A stretch of DNA of 64,000 nt from Streptococcus sp. DD12 (GTDB lineage: Bacteria > Bacillota > Bacilli > Lactobacillales > Streptococcaceae): NCBI RefSeq assembly GCF_001578885.1, contig NZ_KQ969495.1, positions 451,794-515,793 of the forward strand, read 5' to 3'. The translations under genes and the position numbers were made by a program. This document shows, piece after piece, positions 35,613 to 44,635 of the stretch (its first letter is position 1; every line of letters begins with the position of its first letter). The notes beneath the pieces were generated by a model. The model had not been told where the DNA came from, ran no database searches, and saw only the letters and a program-made list of their open reading frames with translations.

Positions 35613-38488
35613 GTGATATAGCGATAAAGAGTATTTGATACAGGAGTTTGCAATTTAAACTGCATGGTAACGATACTCTCCTCTCCAGTTTCTAATGGTC
35701 GAACCAATTCTTCGACTGTTGATGAAATAAGATTTAAATCCCCCAGGAAGTAAAATTCCCCTCCTTCTGCATCGTCTTTAATAACGAATAACTTTAAATC
35801 GAGGCCATTAGTTGGTGAATCTAGAATCGTTTGCACATCCGGAGAAGCGAGGGTTCGTTTATTTTTTGAAAACCATTTTAAGGTTGTTTCGTTTATTAGC
35901 TCATCTTCATACTTAATCGTATCATTGATGTCATCATTTTTATGATAGGTAATAAAAATCGGACAGGTATTCGTTGTCTTATCGATTTTGTATCCACCGA
36001 TATTTAATGGAGGCTCATCCTTTTCCCAATTAAGTAGTTTTACAACGTCACGTCGAGAGTATTTTTTACCAATCGTAAATGTATCAGGATAGTCCCTAGA
36101 TTTGATAAGTCCAGCCTGCACTATATCTTCAACAGCTTGCTTAAAATCAGCACCCTTTAGAAATTTCTGAAAATCATCCTGCAAACAATAATCAGATTCC
36201 TGACAGATCAAAAGGGGCACATCCCCAAATTTCTTTATTTCTTGCTTTTTTAAGAATGTGAGTTGTAAAACAGATTCAACTGAAGAAAGGGTTGCTTTAT
36301 CAACTAGCAGTTCCTTAGATTTCAGTAACTTCTTAAAATCCTTCTTCTTGACATTTCCTTGCTTTAGTAACTGTTCCAGTAATAGTAATTCATGTTTGCG
36401 TTTTCCAGGTAAGAATTCGAAGGTTAGAAAATTAAGCCACCTTTTTTCATCATTTGATAAGACTAGATTCTCTTTAGAAAACTTATTTAGAACATCGGCG
36501 TAATTATTGAAGCTAGTATTCTCAAAGAAAATTAAGGGATCTATACTATCATAATTTAAATAGTCAACCAACAGAGGACTCCTACCCAACTTATTTTCTA
36601 AGTCTGTATAAGCGTCTCTTAATAATTTCATATTTGACAATGAAGTATTGGTAATCGACTTAAAAATTTGTTCTTTAGCTACTTCTTCAAAATTAATTGT
36701 CGTTAAACCGCTGAGAATATTAGGCTCTCGGAGCTCCCTCCGGTAATTATCCTTATTCATCGATTGATCGCCAAAAAGAGCGATAGGAATTAGATAATTG
36801 TTTTTATAATTTCCGATAAAGTCAATAATTGTCACATATTCTTTACTGTCATGCTTTCGAAGACCTCTGCCCAATTGCTGAACAAAAACAATGCTTGATT
36901 GTGTATTACGTAGCATGACAACTTGATTTACAGAGGGGATATCAATCCCTTCATTAAAGATATCTACCGTAAGGATATAGTCTAGCTCGCCATTTTCCAA
37001 TTGTGCGACCACAGCATTACGAGTATCCATACTATCATCGCCTGTTAAGGCGCGACAGCGTTTCCCTTTTTGGTTTAATTTAGAAGCAAGTTCATATGCT
37101 TCTTGCTTAGAAGAACAGAACATAAGTCCTTTGACCTTGTCTCCGCTAACACCATAGAAATCAATTTTACGAAGGATGTGCTTGATACGCTCCTCAGACG
37201 TTAATTCGCTAATCGTTGTACTTTCATCAACTAGATTGCCCTCTACTTCAATATCTTTCACGCCATAATAGATAAATGGACAGAGCATGTCGTTATCAAG
37301 AGCATCTTGTAAACGAATCTCATAGGCAATATTATAGTCAAACAATTCATAGATATTTTGCCCATCCGTCCGCTCTGGAGTAGCAGTCATTCCTAAAAAG
37401 AAGTTTGGTTGAAAATAGGCCATTACTTTTTTATAAGAGTCCGCACCCGCTTTATGAACTTCATCAATCAAAATATAATCAAAGAAATCCTTTGCAAAGA
37501 GTTGAAGATTATTATCACGGGATAGTGTCTGAATCGTTGCAAAAATATATTTCTTTCCCGTCACATTCGCTCCAGAATGGTAAATCATTCCTTCTGATTC
37601 TGGAAACTGCAATACCTTTTGAAAATCTTTCAAGGACTTTTGAAGAATTTGTTCGCGGTGTACAATAAATAACATTCGCTCTGGAGCAAATTGTTGCACA
37701 TCAAAAGCAGATAAGAAAGTCTTACCCGTTCCTGTCGCGCTGATAACCAAAGCCTTTCTTTTCCCAGAATCTCGGATAGATTGGAGTCCTTTTAAGGCTT
37801 GTTCCTGCATCTTATTCGGTCTAATCTTATCGACGCGATAGGCTTCTGTCGCTTCTTCTTGAATCTCTTCAACCTGAATCGTCTTTCGCCGTTTTTTTGC
37901 ATAAGATCTTATTTTTTCTTCTGTTAGGAGATCAGACTGAATCCAAATTCTATCAAACTCTCTTTTCGTTGCCTGAATTAGCTCTCCATTATGAGCCGAC
38001 GTTAATTTAATATTCCATTCGTAATTGACCTTGAGCGCCGTATGAGTAAGGTTTGAGCTCCCAGAAATTAAAACCTGTTTTCCTTTATGTTCAAACAAGT
38101 AAAACTTAGCATGCATTTGCATACGCTCGGGAGTCAAACGAACTTCAACGTTTTTTAACTTCAGCAATTCACGCATGGCCAAGGGATCATTGAAATCTAA
38201 ATAGGGGGAAATCAAAATTTTTCCTTTTATGCCCTTATCCATTAAATCAGACAGCTGAGACTTAATCAAGGCAATCCCTGACTGGGTAATAAAGGCTACC
38301 GAAATATAAAAAGTCTGACAATGAGATAATTCATCCTGCAAATCTGACAAAACAAAACGCTGTGTTTCGGGATCATTAATTAAGATTTGTGGGGAATACC
38401 CACCTTCTCGAAAATTAATGTTATCCACAAATCCAAATTTCAAAGACTTAATGAGTGTCTCTTGAAATAAACTAATACCTTCTGGCAT
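35603..38488 (-). CDS. Superfamily II DEAD/DEAH helicase with N-terminal PLD nuclease-like domain and C-terminal DUF3427
   Basis: It has 961 residues. The PLD domain (about 40-190) has one HxK motif, MHAKFYLFE followed by GSSNLT, with Glu where Asp is usual. The SF2 motor runs from about 225 to 580: Walker A SATGTGKTFLSAF near residue 251, motif II ILIDEVHKAG, motif III GMTATPERTDG and motif VI QLGRGLRKHDS. The DUF3427-like C-terminus covers about 620-961. Proteins of this architecture occur in defence islands. The gene is AT-rich against its neighbours and has its own promoter. Confidence 0.88.
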   Translation of the reverse strand: MPEGISLFQETLIKSLKFGFVDNINFREGGYSPQILINDPETQRFVLSDLQDELSHCQTFYISVAFITQSGIALIKSQLSDLMDKGIKGKILISPYLDFNDPLAMRELLKLKNVEVRLTPERMQMHAKFYLFEHKGKQVLISGSSNLTHTALKVNYEWNIKLTSAHNGELIQATKREFDRIWIQSDLLTEEKIRSYAKKRRKTIQVEEIQEEATEAYRVDKIRPNKMQEQALKGLQSIRDSGKRKALVISATGTGKTFLSAFDVQQFAPERMLFIVHREQILQKSLKDFQKVLQFPESEGMIYHSGANVTGKKYIFATIQTLSRDNNLQLFAKDFFDYILIDEVHKAGADSYKKVMAYFQPNFFLGMTATPERTDGQNIYELFDYNIAYEIRLQDALDNDMLCPFIYYGVKDIEVEGNLVDESTTISELTSEERIKHILRKIDFYGVSGDKVKGLMFCSSKQEAYELASKLNQKGKRCRALTGDDSMDTRNAVVAQLENGELDYILTVDIFNEGIDIPSVNQVVMLRNTQSSIVFVQQLGRGLRKHDSKEYVTIIDFIGNYKNNYLIPIALFGDQSMNKDNYRRELREPNILSGLTTINFEEVAKEQIFKSITNTSLSNMKLLRDAYTDLENKLGRSPLLVDYLNYDSIDPLIFFENTSFNNYADVLNKFSKENLVLSNDEKRWLNFLTFEFLPGKRKHELLLLEQLLKQGNVKKKDFKKLLKSKELLVDKATLSSVESVLQLTFLKKQEIKKFGDVPLLICQESDYCLQDDFQKFLKGADFKQAVEDIVQAGLIKSRDYPDTFTIGKKYSRRDVVKLLNWEKDEPPLNIGGYKIDKTTNTCPIFITYHKNDDINDTIKYEDELINETTLKWFSKNKRTLASPDVQTILDSPTNGLDLKLFVIKDDAEGGEFYFLGDLNLISSTVEELVRPLETGEESIVTMQFKLQTPVSNTLYRYITKK

Positions 38489-38521
38489 AGAGAAACTCTT
38501 TTCTAATTAAATTTAGTTTGA

Positions 38522-38550
38522 TTATACTAGATTCTTTTAATGAGTTCAAA
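38522..38550 (-). promoter_or_regulatory. Promoter of the PLD-helicase gene
   Basis: On the minus strand TTGAAC (38550-38545), a 17-base spacer and TATAAT (38527-38522) lie about 34 bases upstream of the ATG. This strong constitutive-looking promoter shows the island carries its own transcription signal. Confidence 0.75.
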
Positions 38551-38589
38551 CGCAAATAACACCGATGAGATACTATCGTAAAACAAAAG

Positions 38590-38618
38590 AAAAACACGGC
38601 ATTCCACCGTGTTCCTTT
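38590..38618 (-). terminator. Terminator downstream of valS
   Basis: On the minus strand ACACGG pairs with CCGTGT around a 7-nt loop and is followed by TTTTTC. It lies between valS, with its trailing repeat, and the helicase promoter. Confidence 0.75.
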
Positions 38619-38640
38619 TAATCTATAATTTCGTTTTATG

Positions 38641-38733
38641 TGACTAAAATCAGCTGAAGGCTAGGCAAGAAGTCGCTGGCTGTACCTGCGGTAGGGCAAG
38701 ACGTCTTAACGACGCCTGAGCGATTTTAGGCTA
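38641..38733. repeat. Small GC-rich palindromic element after valS
   Basis: About 93 bases begin GACTAAAATC and end GCGATTTTAG, so the ends pair as inverted repeats. The interior (GGCAAGAAGTCGCTGG, GCAAGACGTC, AACGACGCC) is richer in G and C than the flanks and can form nested stems. It has no open frame. It has the form of a REP-like or miniature mobile element lying at the valS stop codon. The family is not recognised. Confidence 0.4.
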
Positions 38734-41382
38734 TTAAACCAACTTCTTCATCTCATCAATCCGCGCTACGGTTGCGTCGTATTTAGCTTGGTAGTCGGCT
38801 TGTTTGTCGCGTTCTTTTTGGACGACTTCTGGTTTGGCGTTGGCGACGAATTTCTCGTTAGAGAGTTTCTTACCTACCATATCCAGTTCTTTTTGCCATT
38901 TTGCCAATTCTTTTTCGAGACGTGCTAATTCTTCTTCGACATTGAGCAGGTCTGCCAGTGGCAAGTAGATTTCAGCGCCTGTGATAATGCTGGACATCAC
39001 GAGTTCTGGCACATCGATGTCCTGTGCAATTTCTAGATGCTCTGGGTTGGTGAAGCGTTTGATGTAGTTAAGGTTAGCGTTGAAGAAAGCTTCCAGCTGG
39101 CTATCGCTAGTCTTGATGAGAATCGTAATCGGCTTACTTGGCGCAACATTAACCTCAGCTCGCGCATTACGCACAGAACGAATCACGTCTTTAAGAGCTT
39201 CTACGCCAGCTGCCGCTGTCTCATTATCAAACTCTGGACGAACCACTGGGTATGTTGCCGTTACGATGGTGCCGTCAGAGATTTGGCCAAAGATTTCTTC
39301 AGTGACAAATGGCATGATAGGGTGAAGCAAGCGCAGGATTTGGTCCAGTGTGTAGAGAAGCACAGAGCGCGTGATGACTTTTTCATCTTCGTTGTCACTA
39401 TAAAGGACTTCCTTGGTCAACTCCACATACCAGTCCGCAAACTCATCCCAGATGAAGTTATAGAGGATGTGGCCAGCCACACCAAACTCAAACTTGTCAA
39501 AGTTTTCAGTGACCTTTTCGATGGTTTCATTAAGGTTGTGAAGAATCCAGCGGTCAGTCACATTGCCAGCTTGACCTACAGCCACTTTTGCGACATTGGC
39601 ACGCGCTTCATCTAGGGTCAAACCTTCATTGTTCATGAGAATGTAGCGGGAAATGTTCCAGATTTTGTTTATGAAGTTCCAAGCAGCGTCCATTTTCTCA
39701 TAAGAGAAACGCACGTCTTGCCCTGGCGCAGAACCGTTTGAGAGGAACCAGCGCAAAGCGTCAGCACCGTATTGGTCGATGACATCCATTGGGTCAATTC
39801 CGTTACCAAGTGATTTAGACATCTTACGGCCTTGCTCGTCACGAATAAGCCCGTGGATTAGAACGTTCTTGAAGGGTTGGCGACCTGTAAATTCCAAGGA
39901 TTGGAAGATCATCCGTGACACCCAGAAGAAGATGATATCATAGCCTGTTACCAGGGTTGAGGTTGGGAAGTAACGCTTGAAGTCTTCGGAGTCGACATCA
40001 GGCCAACCCATGGTTGAAAATGGCCAAAGGGCAGATGAGAACCAGGTATCTAAGACGTCTTCATCTTGTTTCCAACCGTCCCCTTCTGGGGCTTCTTCGC
40101 CGACATACATGTCCCCGTCAGCATTGTACCAAGCAGGAATTTGATGCCCCCACCAGAGCTGACGAGAGATTACCCAGTCGTGTACATTTTCCATCCATTG
40201 GAGGAAGGTATCATTGAAACGTGGCGGGTAAAAATTGACCTTGTCGTCTGTGTCTTGGTTGGCGATGGCGTTTTTGGCCAATTGGTCCATCTTGACGAAC
40301 CACTGGGTAGACAAGCGTGGTTCAACCGGCACACCTGTACGCTCAGAGTGACCGACAGAGTGGGTCATTTTTTCGATTTTGACCAAAGCACCGATTTCTT
40401 CTAACTTTTTGATAACAGCTTTACGGGCTTCAAAACGGTCCATGCCATTGAACTCACCTGCTAGCTCATTCATGGTGCCATCAGCGTTCATGACGTTGAC
40501 TTGTGGCAGGTCATGGCGTTGACCTACCAAGAAGTCATTGGGGTCATGGGCTGGTGTAATTTTAACCACACCTGTTCCAAATTCAGGGTCTGCATGCTCG
40601 TCTCCCACGATTGGGATAGGTTTGTTCAAGATTGGCAAAATCACGTTTTGACCAATCAAATCCTTGTAGCGCTCATCATTGGGATTTACGGCTACAGCTG
40701 TGTCCCCAAACATGGTTTCAGGACGTGTTGTTGCGACTTCAAGCCCACGTGAGCCGTCTTCCAACATGTAGGTCATGTGGTAGAAGGCACCTTCGACATC
40801 CTTATGGATGACTTCGATATCAGATAGGGCAGTGCGCGCCTTGGGGTCCCAGTTGATGATGAATTCCCCACGGTAGATCCAGCCTTTTTTGTAGAGGTCC
40901 ACAAAGACCTTGCGAACGGCTTTTGACAAACCTTCGTCAAGGGTGAATCGCTCCCGAGAATAGTCGACAGAAAGGCCCATCTTGCCCCATTGCTGCTTGA
41001 TCGTTGAAGCGTATTCGTCTTTCCATTCCCAGACCTTATCCAAGAATTTGTCACGACCAAGGTCGTAACGAGAGATACCCTCTTCCGCCAGACGGGCTTC
41101 TACCTTAGCTTGGGTCGCAATCCCAGCGTGGTCCATTCCTGGCAACCACAAGGTGTCAAAGCCTTGCATGCGTTTTTGACGGATAATGATATCCTGAAGA
41201 GTCGTATCCCAAGCGTGACCCAGGTGGAGTTTCCCAGTCACGTTTGGTGGTGGAATGACGATAGAATAAGGCTTAGCCTTTTTATCGCCTGAAGGCTTGA
41301 AAACATCCTCATCAAGCCAGCTTTGGTAACGACCAGCCTCAACCTCGGCTGGATTGTATTTTGGTGAAAGTTCTTTAGACAT
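38734..41382 (-). CDS. valS: Valine-tRNA ligase
   Basis: Charges tRNA-Val and edits mischarged threonine. It has 882 residues. The HIGH motif is [14 protein letters not shown] near residue 48 and the KMSKS motif is [11 protein letters not shown] near residue 525. The class-I editing domain lies between them, with a C-terminal coiled coil from about 810. The ATG follows AAAAGGAG and lies inside the end of the upstream membrane gene (8-base overlap). A T-box leader with a probable valine specifier lies 2.4 kb upstream, ahead of three other genes. Confidence 0.97.
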   Translation of the reverse strand: MSKELSPKYNPAEVEAGRYQSWLDEDVFKPSGDKKAKPYSIVIPPPNVTGKLHLGHAWDTTLQDIIIRQKRMQGFDTLWLPGMDHAGIATQAKVEARLAEEGISRYDLGRDKFLDKVWEWKDEYASTIKQQWGKMGLSVDYSRERFTLDEGLSKAVRKVFVDLYKKGWIYRGEFIINWDPKARTALSDIEVIHKDVEGAFYHMTYMLEDGSRGLEVATTRPETMFGDTAVAVNPNDERYKDLIGQNVILPILNKPIPIVGDEHADPEFGTGVVKITPAHDPNDFLVGQRHDLPQVNVMNADGTMNELAGEFNGMDRFEARKAVIKKLEEIGALVKIEKMTHSVGHSERTGVPVEPRLSTQWFVKMDQLAKNAIANQDTDDKVNFYPPRFNDTFLQWMENVHDWVISRQLWWGHQIPAWYNADGDMYVGEEAPEGDGWKQDEDVLDTWFSSALWPFSTMGWPDVDSEDFKRYFPTSTLVTGYDIIFFWVSRMIFQSLEFTGRQPFKNVLIHGLIRDEQGRKMSKSLGNGIDPMDVIDQYGADALRWFLSNGSAPGQDVRFSYEKMDAAWNFINKIWNISRYILMNNEGLTLDEARANVAKVAVGQAGNVTDRWILHNLNETIEKVTENFDKFEFGVAGHILYNFIWDEFADWYVELTKEVLYSDNEDEKVITRSVLLYTLDQILRLLHPIMPFVTEEIFGQISDGTIVTATYPVVRPEFDNETAAAGVEALKDVIRSVRNARAEVNVAPSKPITILIKTSDSQLEAFFNANLNYIKRFTNPEHLEIAQDIDVPELVMSSIITGAEIYLPLADLLNVEEELARLEKELAKWQKELDMVGKKLSNEKFVANAKPEVVQKERDKQADYQAKYDATVARIDEMKKLV

Positions 41383-42358
41383 GTGTGTTCTCCTTTTTCT
41401 TTGATTCGTTATATAATTTCGTGTACGTATACACCGGAAAAATCTTACCCAATGTTTTTCTGACTTTTATTAAAAAACAAAGTTTAAATTTGTCACTACA
41501 AAATTTCAAAATATAATATACAATAGCAAAAATAATTGAAACTGTAATTGAAAAAAATAGAAAAGTGTATATTCTAATATTTGCACGAGCCTCTATAGAA
41601 ATATTATTACTTTCAAATACACTTGAAATGAGCAGAATGACATATAAAGCAGACGTTATGATATAACCTATAAGTTCATTTACTTTCCATCTATATCTTA
41701 ACCTTCTGGGGATATGCTTTATTTCTCTGCCTTTAAAATAAAGCACCAAAATATCATTAGAATTAATAAATTTCCAAATCACTAGAAAACCTGTAATTAC
41801 CGCCCACCATTTTAGGTCAAAGATACCAATAAAATATACAACTGGTATCAGTGAAAAGAAAATCAATATAGCAATATAAAATTTCACATCAAGTAATAAA
41901 GCAAATAAAGAAAATAGCATTTTCGTCACTATTAACAAAGAAATAAAACCTATTAATGCATCTTTAGTTTGTGGTGTAAATTTAAAATTAAGCGTGGTTA
42001 AAAGTATAATTTGCGTAATCCTCAATAAAACCGAAGATATTATAACTAACGCAAAAGTGTTATTAAATAATCTAAATAACGCTACAAATTTCTTATAATC
42101 ATCAGAAACACTTAGAAAATTTAACGTGCTATTGCGGTATTTATATATATAGTAAACAGAAGCAACCAATAGGGTTATCAAAATCATCCAATTAAAAAAA
42201 TTATCTTTTTTAAGAGCAATGATCCTTAAATTAAATAAATTATATAAAAGCAAATCAATAACCAATACTATGCTCACTGCAGTTTGAAAATATCCGATTC
42301 TGGCTAAAAATCTAATAATTCTACCTTTTATATTATAAATCCATTCAGTATTTTTCAT
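41375..42358 (-). CDS. Unrecognised AT-rich integral membrane protein
   Basis: It has 327 residues from ATG 42358; the frame is open to 42436, but neither start has a good ribosome binding site. There are about eight hydrophobic segments separated by short Lys/Arg loops, no signal peptide cleavage site and no catalytic motif that I recognise. Base composition is markedly more AT-rich than valS and flavin reductase on either side, which points to transfer from elsewhere. Its last codons encode ENTHV from the valS ribosome-binding region, so it was inserted immediately upstream of valS. Confidence 0.65.
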   Translation of the reverse strand: MKNTEWIYNIKGRIIRFLARIGYFQTAVSIVLVIDLLLYNLFNLRIIALKKDNFFNWMILITLLVASVYYIYKYRNSTLNFLSVSDDYKKFVALFRLFNNTFALVIISSVLLRITQIILLTTLNFKFTPQTKDALIGFISLLIVTKMLFSLFALLLDVKFYIAILIFFSLIPVVYFIGIFDLKWWAVITGFLVIWKFINSNDILVLYFKGREIKHIPRRLRYRWKVNELIGYIITSALYVILLISSVFESNNISIEARANIRIYTFLFFSITVSIIFAIVYYILKFCSDKFKLCFLIKVRKTLGKIFPVYTYTKLYNESKKKENTHV

Positions 42359-42436
42359 ATTGTATACTTTTTTATTTTTAGTTCCCGTAATCCCCACTAT
42401 CCTCCACGCTACTCCCAAGCTACATTGATTTAGCAT

Positions 42437-42588
42437 AACTAAAAAAGGTTGGCAATTGAGTGTATAGGTCAGTCAATTTTCCGTTCGATTGCGACGGATT
42501 TACTTTTCTATATCTATCGGCTTATCCTACCCCTGACCAATACCACCTTTCCAGAGACCTGTGAACCGATAATGAAAATTGTCAGAGA
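42437..42588 (-). other. Structured intergenic segment between flavin reductase and the membrane gene
   Basis: On the minus strand GGTCAG and CTGACC bracket a roughly 60-base stretch that contains its own TCCGT/ACGGA hairpin, and TCGG/CCGA pair further upstream. A short T-run follows at 42447-42452. No open frame or known riboswitch signature was found. It may be a terminator/leader pair for the membrane gene. Confidence 0.35.
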
Positions 42589-43158
42589 TTAGCTTGGCTT
42601 CCTCGCTTTCTTGATAAAGCTTCCCATAGGATCGACGCGGTCGTCTAGGTAGCGGTAGACGCGCTGGTGGCCATCTCCCATAAAGTAAGCTGGCGCAAAA
42701 GCGTCATTGCGGAAATGCCCTTTGTCATCCAGAAGCTCAGGTGCCACCAAGCGGTCGACAATCTTGGTAAAGATATGACAAATCCCGTCTGATTCAATGA
42801 TGCGTTCGACTTGACAATCCAGGGTAAGAGGACAGGTTTCCAAGATAGGGGCTTGCGTGATTTTAGACAGGGAAAAATCCAAGCCAATCTGTTTGATTTT
42901 CTCTCGGTGACTGCTAAAGCCGGCTTCTTCCATCTCAAGCATGGTCTTTTCATCTGGGATATTGATGGTAAAGGCTTGGTGGTGCTTGATTTGCTCTGCA
43001 GCATTTTCCTCAGCACCGACGCCAATAACGACCACATCTCCTAGGCTATAAGACGAACTACAGGTCGTCACATTGTAACCAAATCTTTGGTCTTGGTATG
43101 CCAAGATAAAAATCGGAAAACCATAATAAAGTTTACTGGTTTGAAAGGATACTTTCAT
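42589..43158 (-). CDS. Flavin reductase family protein (FMN-binding split barrel)
   Basis: It has 189 residues. The family fold is suggested by the N-terminal YGFPIFILAYQDQRFGYNVTTCSSSYSLGDVVVIGV region, where strands and the flavin-contact loop lie, and by INIPDEKTML and GHFRNDAFAPAYFMGDGHQR near the C-terminus. It probably binds FMN and reduces it, or a flavin-dependent partner. The physiological role is unknown. It overlaps the GNAT gene by 4 bases and lies in the T-box-led string. Confidence 0.82.
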   Translation of the reverse strand: MKVSFQTSKLYYGFPIFILAYQDQRFGYNVTTCSSSYSLGDVVVIGVGAEENAAEQIKHHQAFTINIPDEKTMLEMEEAGFSSHREKIKQIGLDFSLSKITQAPILETCPLTLDCQVERIIESDGICHIFTKIVDRLVAPELLDDKGHFRNDAFAPAYFMGDGHQRVYRYLDDRVDPMGSFIKKARKPS

Positions 43159-43763
43159 CTGTCATCTCCTTCCTGCAGGCGCTTTTGATGGCCCTGCCAC
43201 TCACTTTTAAGCAAGCCAAAGCGCAAAATATCACAACGCTCCCCACGGACATCTTTGCGTGCGCGTAAGCGCGCCTCCTCCTGAAAACCGAGCTTGTTGG
43301 CCAGTCGCCGACTGGCATGGTTATAGTCATAACACTCTAACTCCACTTTAGTCAAGGCTAAACCTTCAAAAGCCTGCTGTAAAAAAGCCTCCGCAGCCTC
43401 TGTCATCAGGCCCATACACCAATAATCTGGAGACAGCAGATAGCCCATTTCAAGGACATCATCTGCCAGACGGTGATTGAAATCAATGGAGCCAATCACC
43501 CGATCCTCACCTTTTAAGGTGAGCCCATAGCCTGATGGCAATTTGTTGTCGTGCAGATTTTTGGGATAAAAGACCTCTAGATAGGTGCGTTGATCGGCCA
43601 GGGTTTGCGTGGGGATAAAACCAGCAGGATAGGCGACTTCTGGCAAACGTGTAAATTCTAGGATATCTGGCGCATCACACAAGCGCCTTTGGCGCAGGTG
43701 TAGACGCTTTGTTTCAAGGTCAGGTAATGGCCTTCCTGCCCATTTTTCAGAAGGGTGTGCCAT
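43155..43763 (-). CDS. GNAT family N-acetyltransferase (RimJ/RimL-like)
   Basis: It has 202 residues from ATG 43763, behind AAAGGAG and after the T-box terminator; the longer frame runs back into the terminator and is not used. The fold is shown by LETKRLHLRQRRLCDAPDI near the N-terminus, the central EMGYLLSPDYWCMGLMTEAA acetyl-CoA loop and the C-terminal CYDYNHASRRLANKLGF. The acceptor (a ribosomal protein or small amine) is not known. It is the first gene after the T-box leader. Confidence 0.85.
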   Translation of the reverse strand: MAHPSEKWAGRPLPDLETKRLHLRQRRLCDAPDILEFTRLPEVAYPAGFIPTQTLADQRTYLEVFYPKNLHDNKLPSGYGLTLKGEDRVIGSIDFNHRLADDVLEMGYLLSPDYWCMGLMTEAAEAFLQQAFEGLALTKVELECYDYNHASRRLANKLGFQEEARLRARKDVRGERCDILRFGLLKSEWQGHQKRLQEGDDR

Positions 43764-43796
43764 AAGACTCCTTTCGCTAGCTGATTTTCCGAGATA

Positions 43797-44040
43797 GTAA
43801 AAAAGCAATCCGTCCTATCTCAACTGACAGGGACGAATTGCTCCGCGGTACCACCCAGATTCGGGCAGAGCCCGCAACTTTCATGCTTTATGATTAATCT
43901 AATGACAGCAACTAAGATTAGGCATCTATGTGGACTTCTCAGCAACACCACTTTCTGTAATAAATGGCTCTAATCTACCTCTGTAGTGATATCTTACCAA
44001 ATTCCACCTCAGCTTTCAATAGACGAGAGAAAAGTCCAGC
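43797..44040 (-). ncRNA. T-box leader with antiterminator/terminator, probable valine specificity
   Basis: The T-box sequence GGGTGGTACCGCG lies at 43856-43844 and overlaps the terminator arm AGCAAT-CGTCC / GGACG-ATTGCT followed by T6 (43842-43797). Upstream is a Stem I with the arms AGATTAG and CTAATCT and a distal GTGG...CCAC hairpin. On the descending strand a GTC triplet followed by A (43906-43904) fits a valine specifier. Uncharged tRNA-Val would stabilise the antiterminator and turn on the downstream string that ends in valS. Confidence 0.85.
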
Positions 44041-44054
44041 AGTTTTTTTGACTT

Positions 44055-44086
44055 GGCCTGCTGTTAGGGGTGAAAAAATGGCAGGC
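44055..44086. repeat. Inverted repeat upstream of the T-box leader
   Basis: GGCCTGC at 44055-44061 and GCAGGCC at 44080-44086 are perfect arms separated by 18 bases, with no T-run on either side. This may be an operator or a remnant stem. Apart from this, the T-box and the DUF898 promoter, I see nothing in the 43763-44270 gap. Confidence 0.35.
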
Positions 44087-44191
44087 CTGGCCATATTTCA
44101 TGTCTGCACACTTTTTAGGCTTTCTGTCAAAATCACTTGCTAAAGCTAGTAGACCAGCAAGCTCCCTACTTTCTTGACTTTAATTGACGGA

Positions 44192-44221
44192 TTGACAGCT
44201 CAGGCGTTCAACTGCTATACT
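44192..44221 (+). promoter_or_regulatory. Promoter of the DUF898 gene
   Basis: TTGACA at 44192-44197, an 18-base spacer and TATACT at 44216-44221 lie about 48 bases upstream of the TTG start. Confidence 0.7.
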
Positions 44222-44269
44222 AACATAAAGTGATGCTATTCACACATTTTTTGAAAAAAGGAGATTATT

Positions 44270-44575
44270 TTGTATCAACAAAGTTATTTTGATGGCGGAC
44301 TTTTGAGTTATATTGGTCACTCAATCATTGCCGGGATTATGATTACCTTTAGCCTTGGCCTTGCAACGCCGTGGGCCATTTGCTGGATGCAAAAATGGAA
44401 GGCGCAACACACGGTTATCGATGGTCACCGTCTGTATTTTGATGGAACGGGTGGGCAACTATTTGGTAACTGGATCAAATGGACCCTTTTAACCCTCATC
44501 ACCATTGGGATTTATGCCTTTTGGTTAAACATCAAGAAGGAACAATGGATAACCAAACATACCCATCAGCGATAA
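44270..44575 (+). CDS. DUF898 family small membrane protein
   Basis: It has 101 residues with two hydrophobic segments (about 12-36 and 66-86). The family pattern is visible: SYFDGGLLSYIGHSI at the start, TPWAICWMQKW, then WIKWTLLTLITIGIYAFW. The start codon is TTG at 44270, behind AAAAGGAG at 7 bases; there is no ATG alternative. It is monocistronic, with its own promoter and a strong terminator. The function is unknown. Confidence 0.8.
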   Translation: MYQQSYFDGGLLSYIGHSIIAGIMITFSLGLATPWAICWMQKWKAQHTVIDGHRLYFDGTGGQLFGNWIKWTLLTLITIGIYAFWLNIKKEQWITKHTHQR

Positions 44576-44577
44576 AA

Positions 44578-44609
44578 TGAAAGAGGAGGTTTACACCCTC
44601 CTCTTTTTG
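44578..44609. terminator. Bidirectional terminator between the DUF898 and DUF438 genes
   Basis: AAAGAGGAGG pairs with CCTCCTCTTT around a short loop and is followed by a T-run. It lies between convergent genes. Confidence 0.85.
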
Positions 44610-44635
44610 CTGACATCCCTATTGCGCCTTTTTCC

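Noticed and set aside
42359..42436. Second T-box in front of the membrane gene, suggested by GTGGAGGATAGTGGGG
   Set aside because: The T-box core GGTGGTACCGCG is not present, and no terminator pairs with it.
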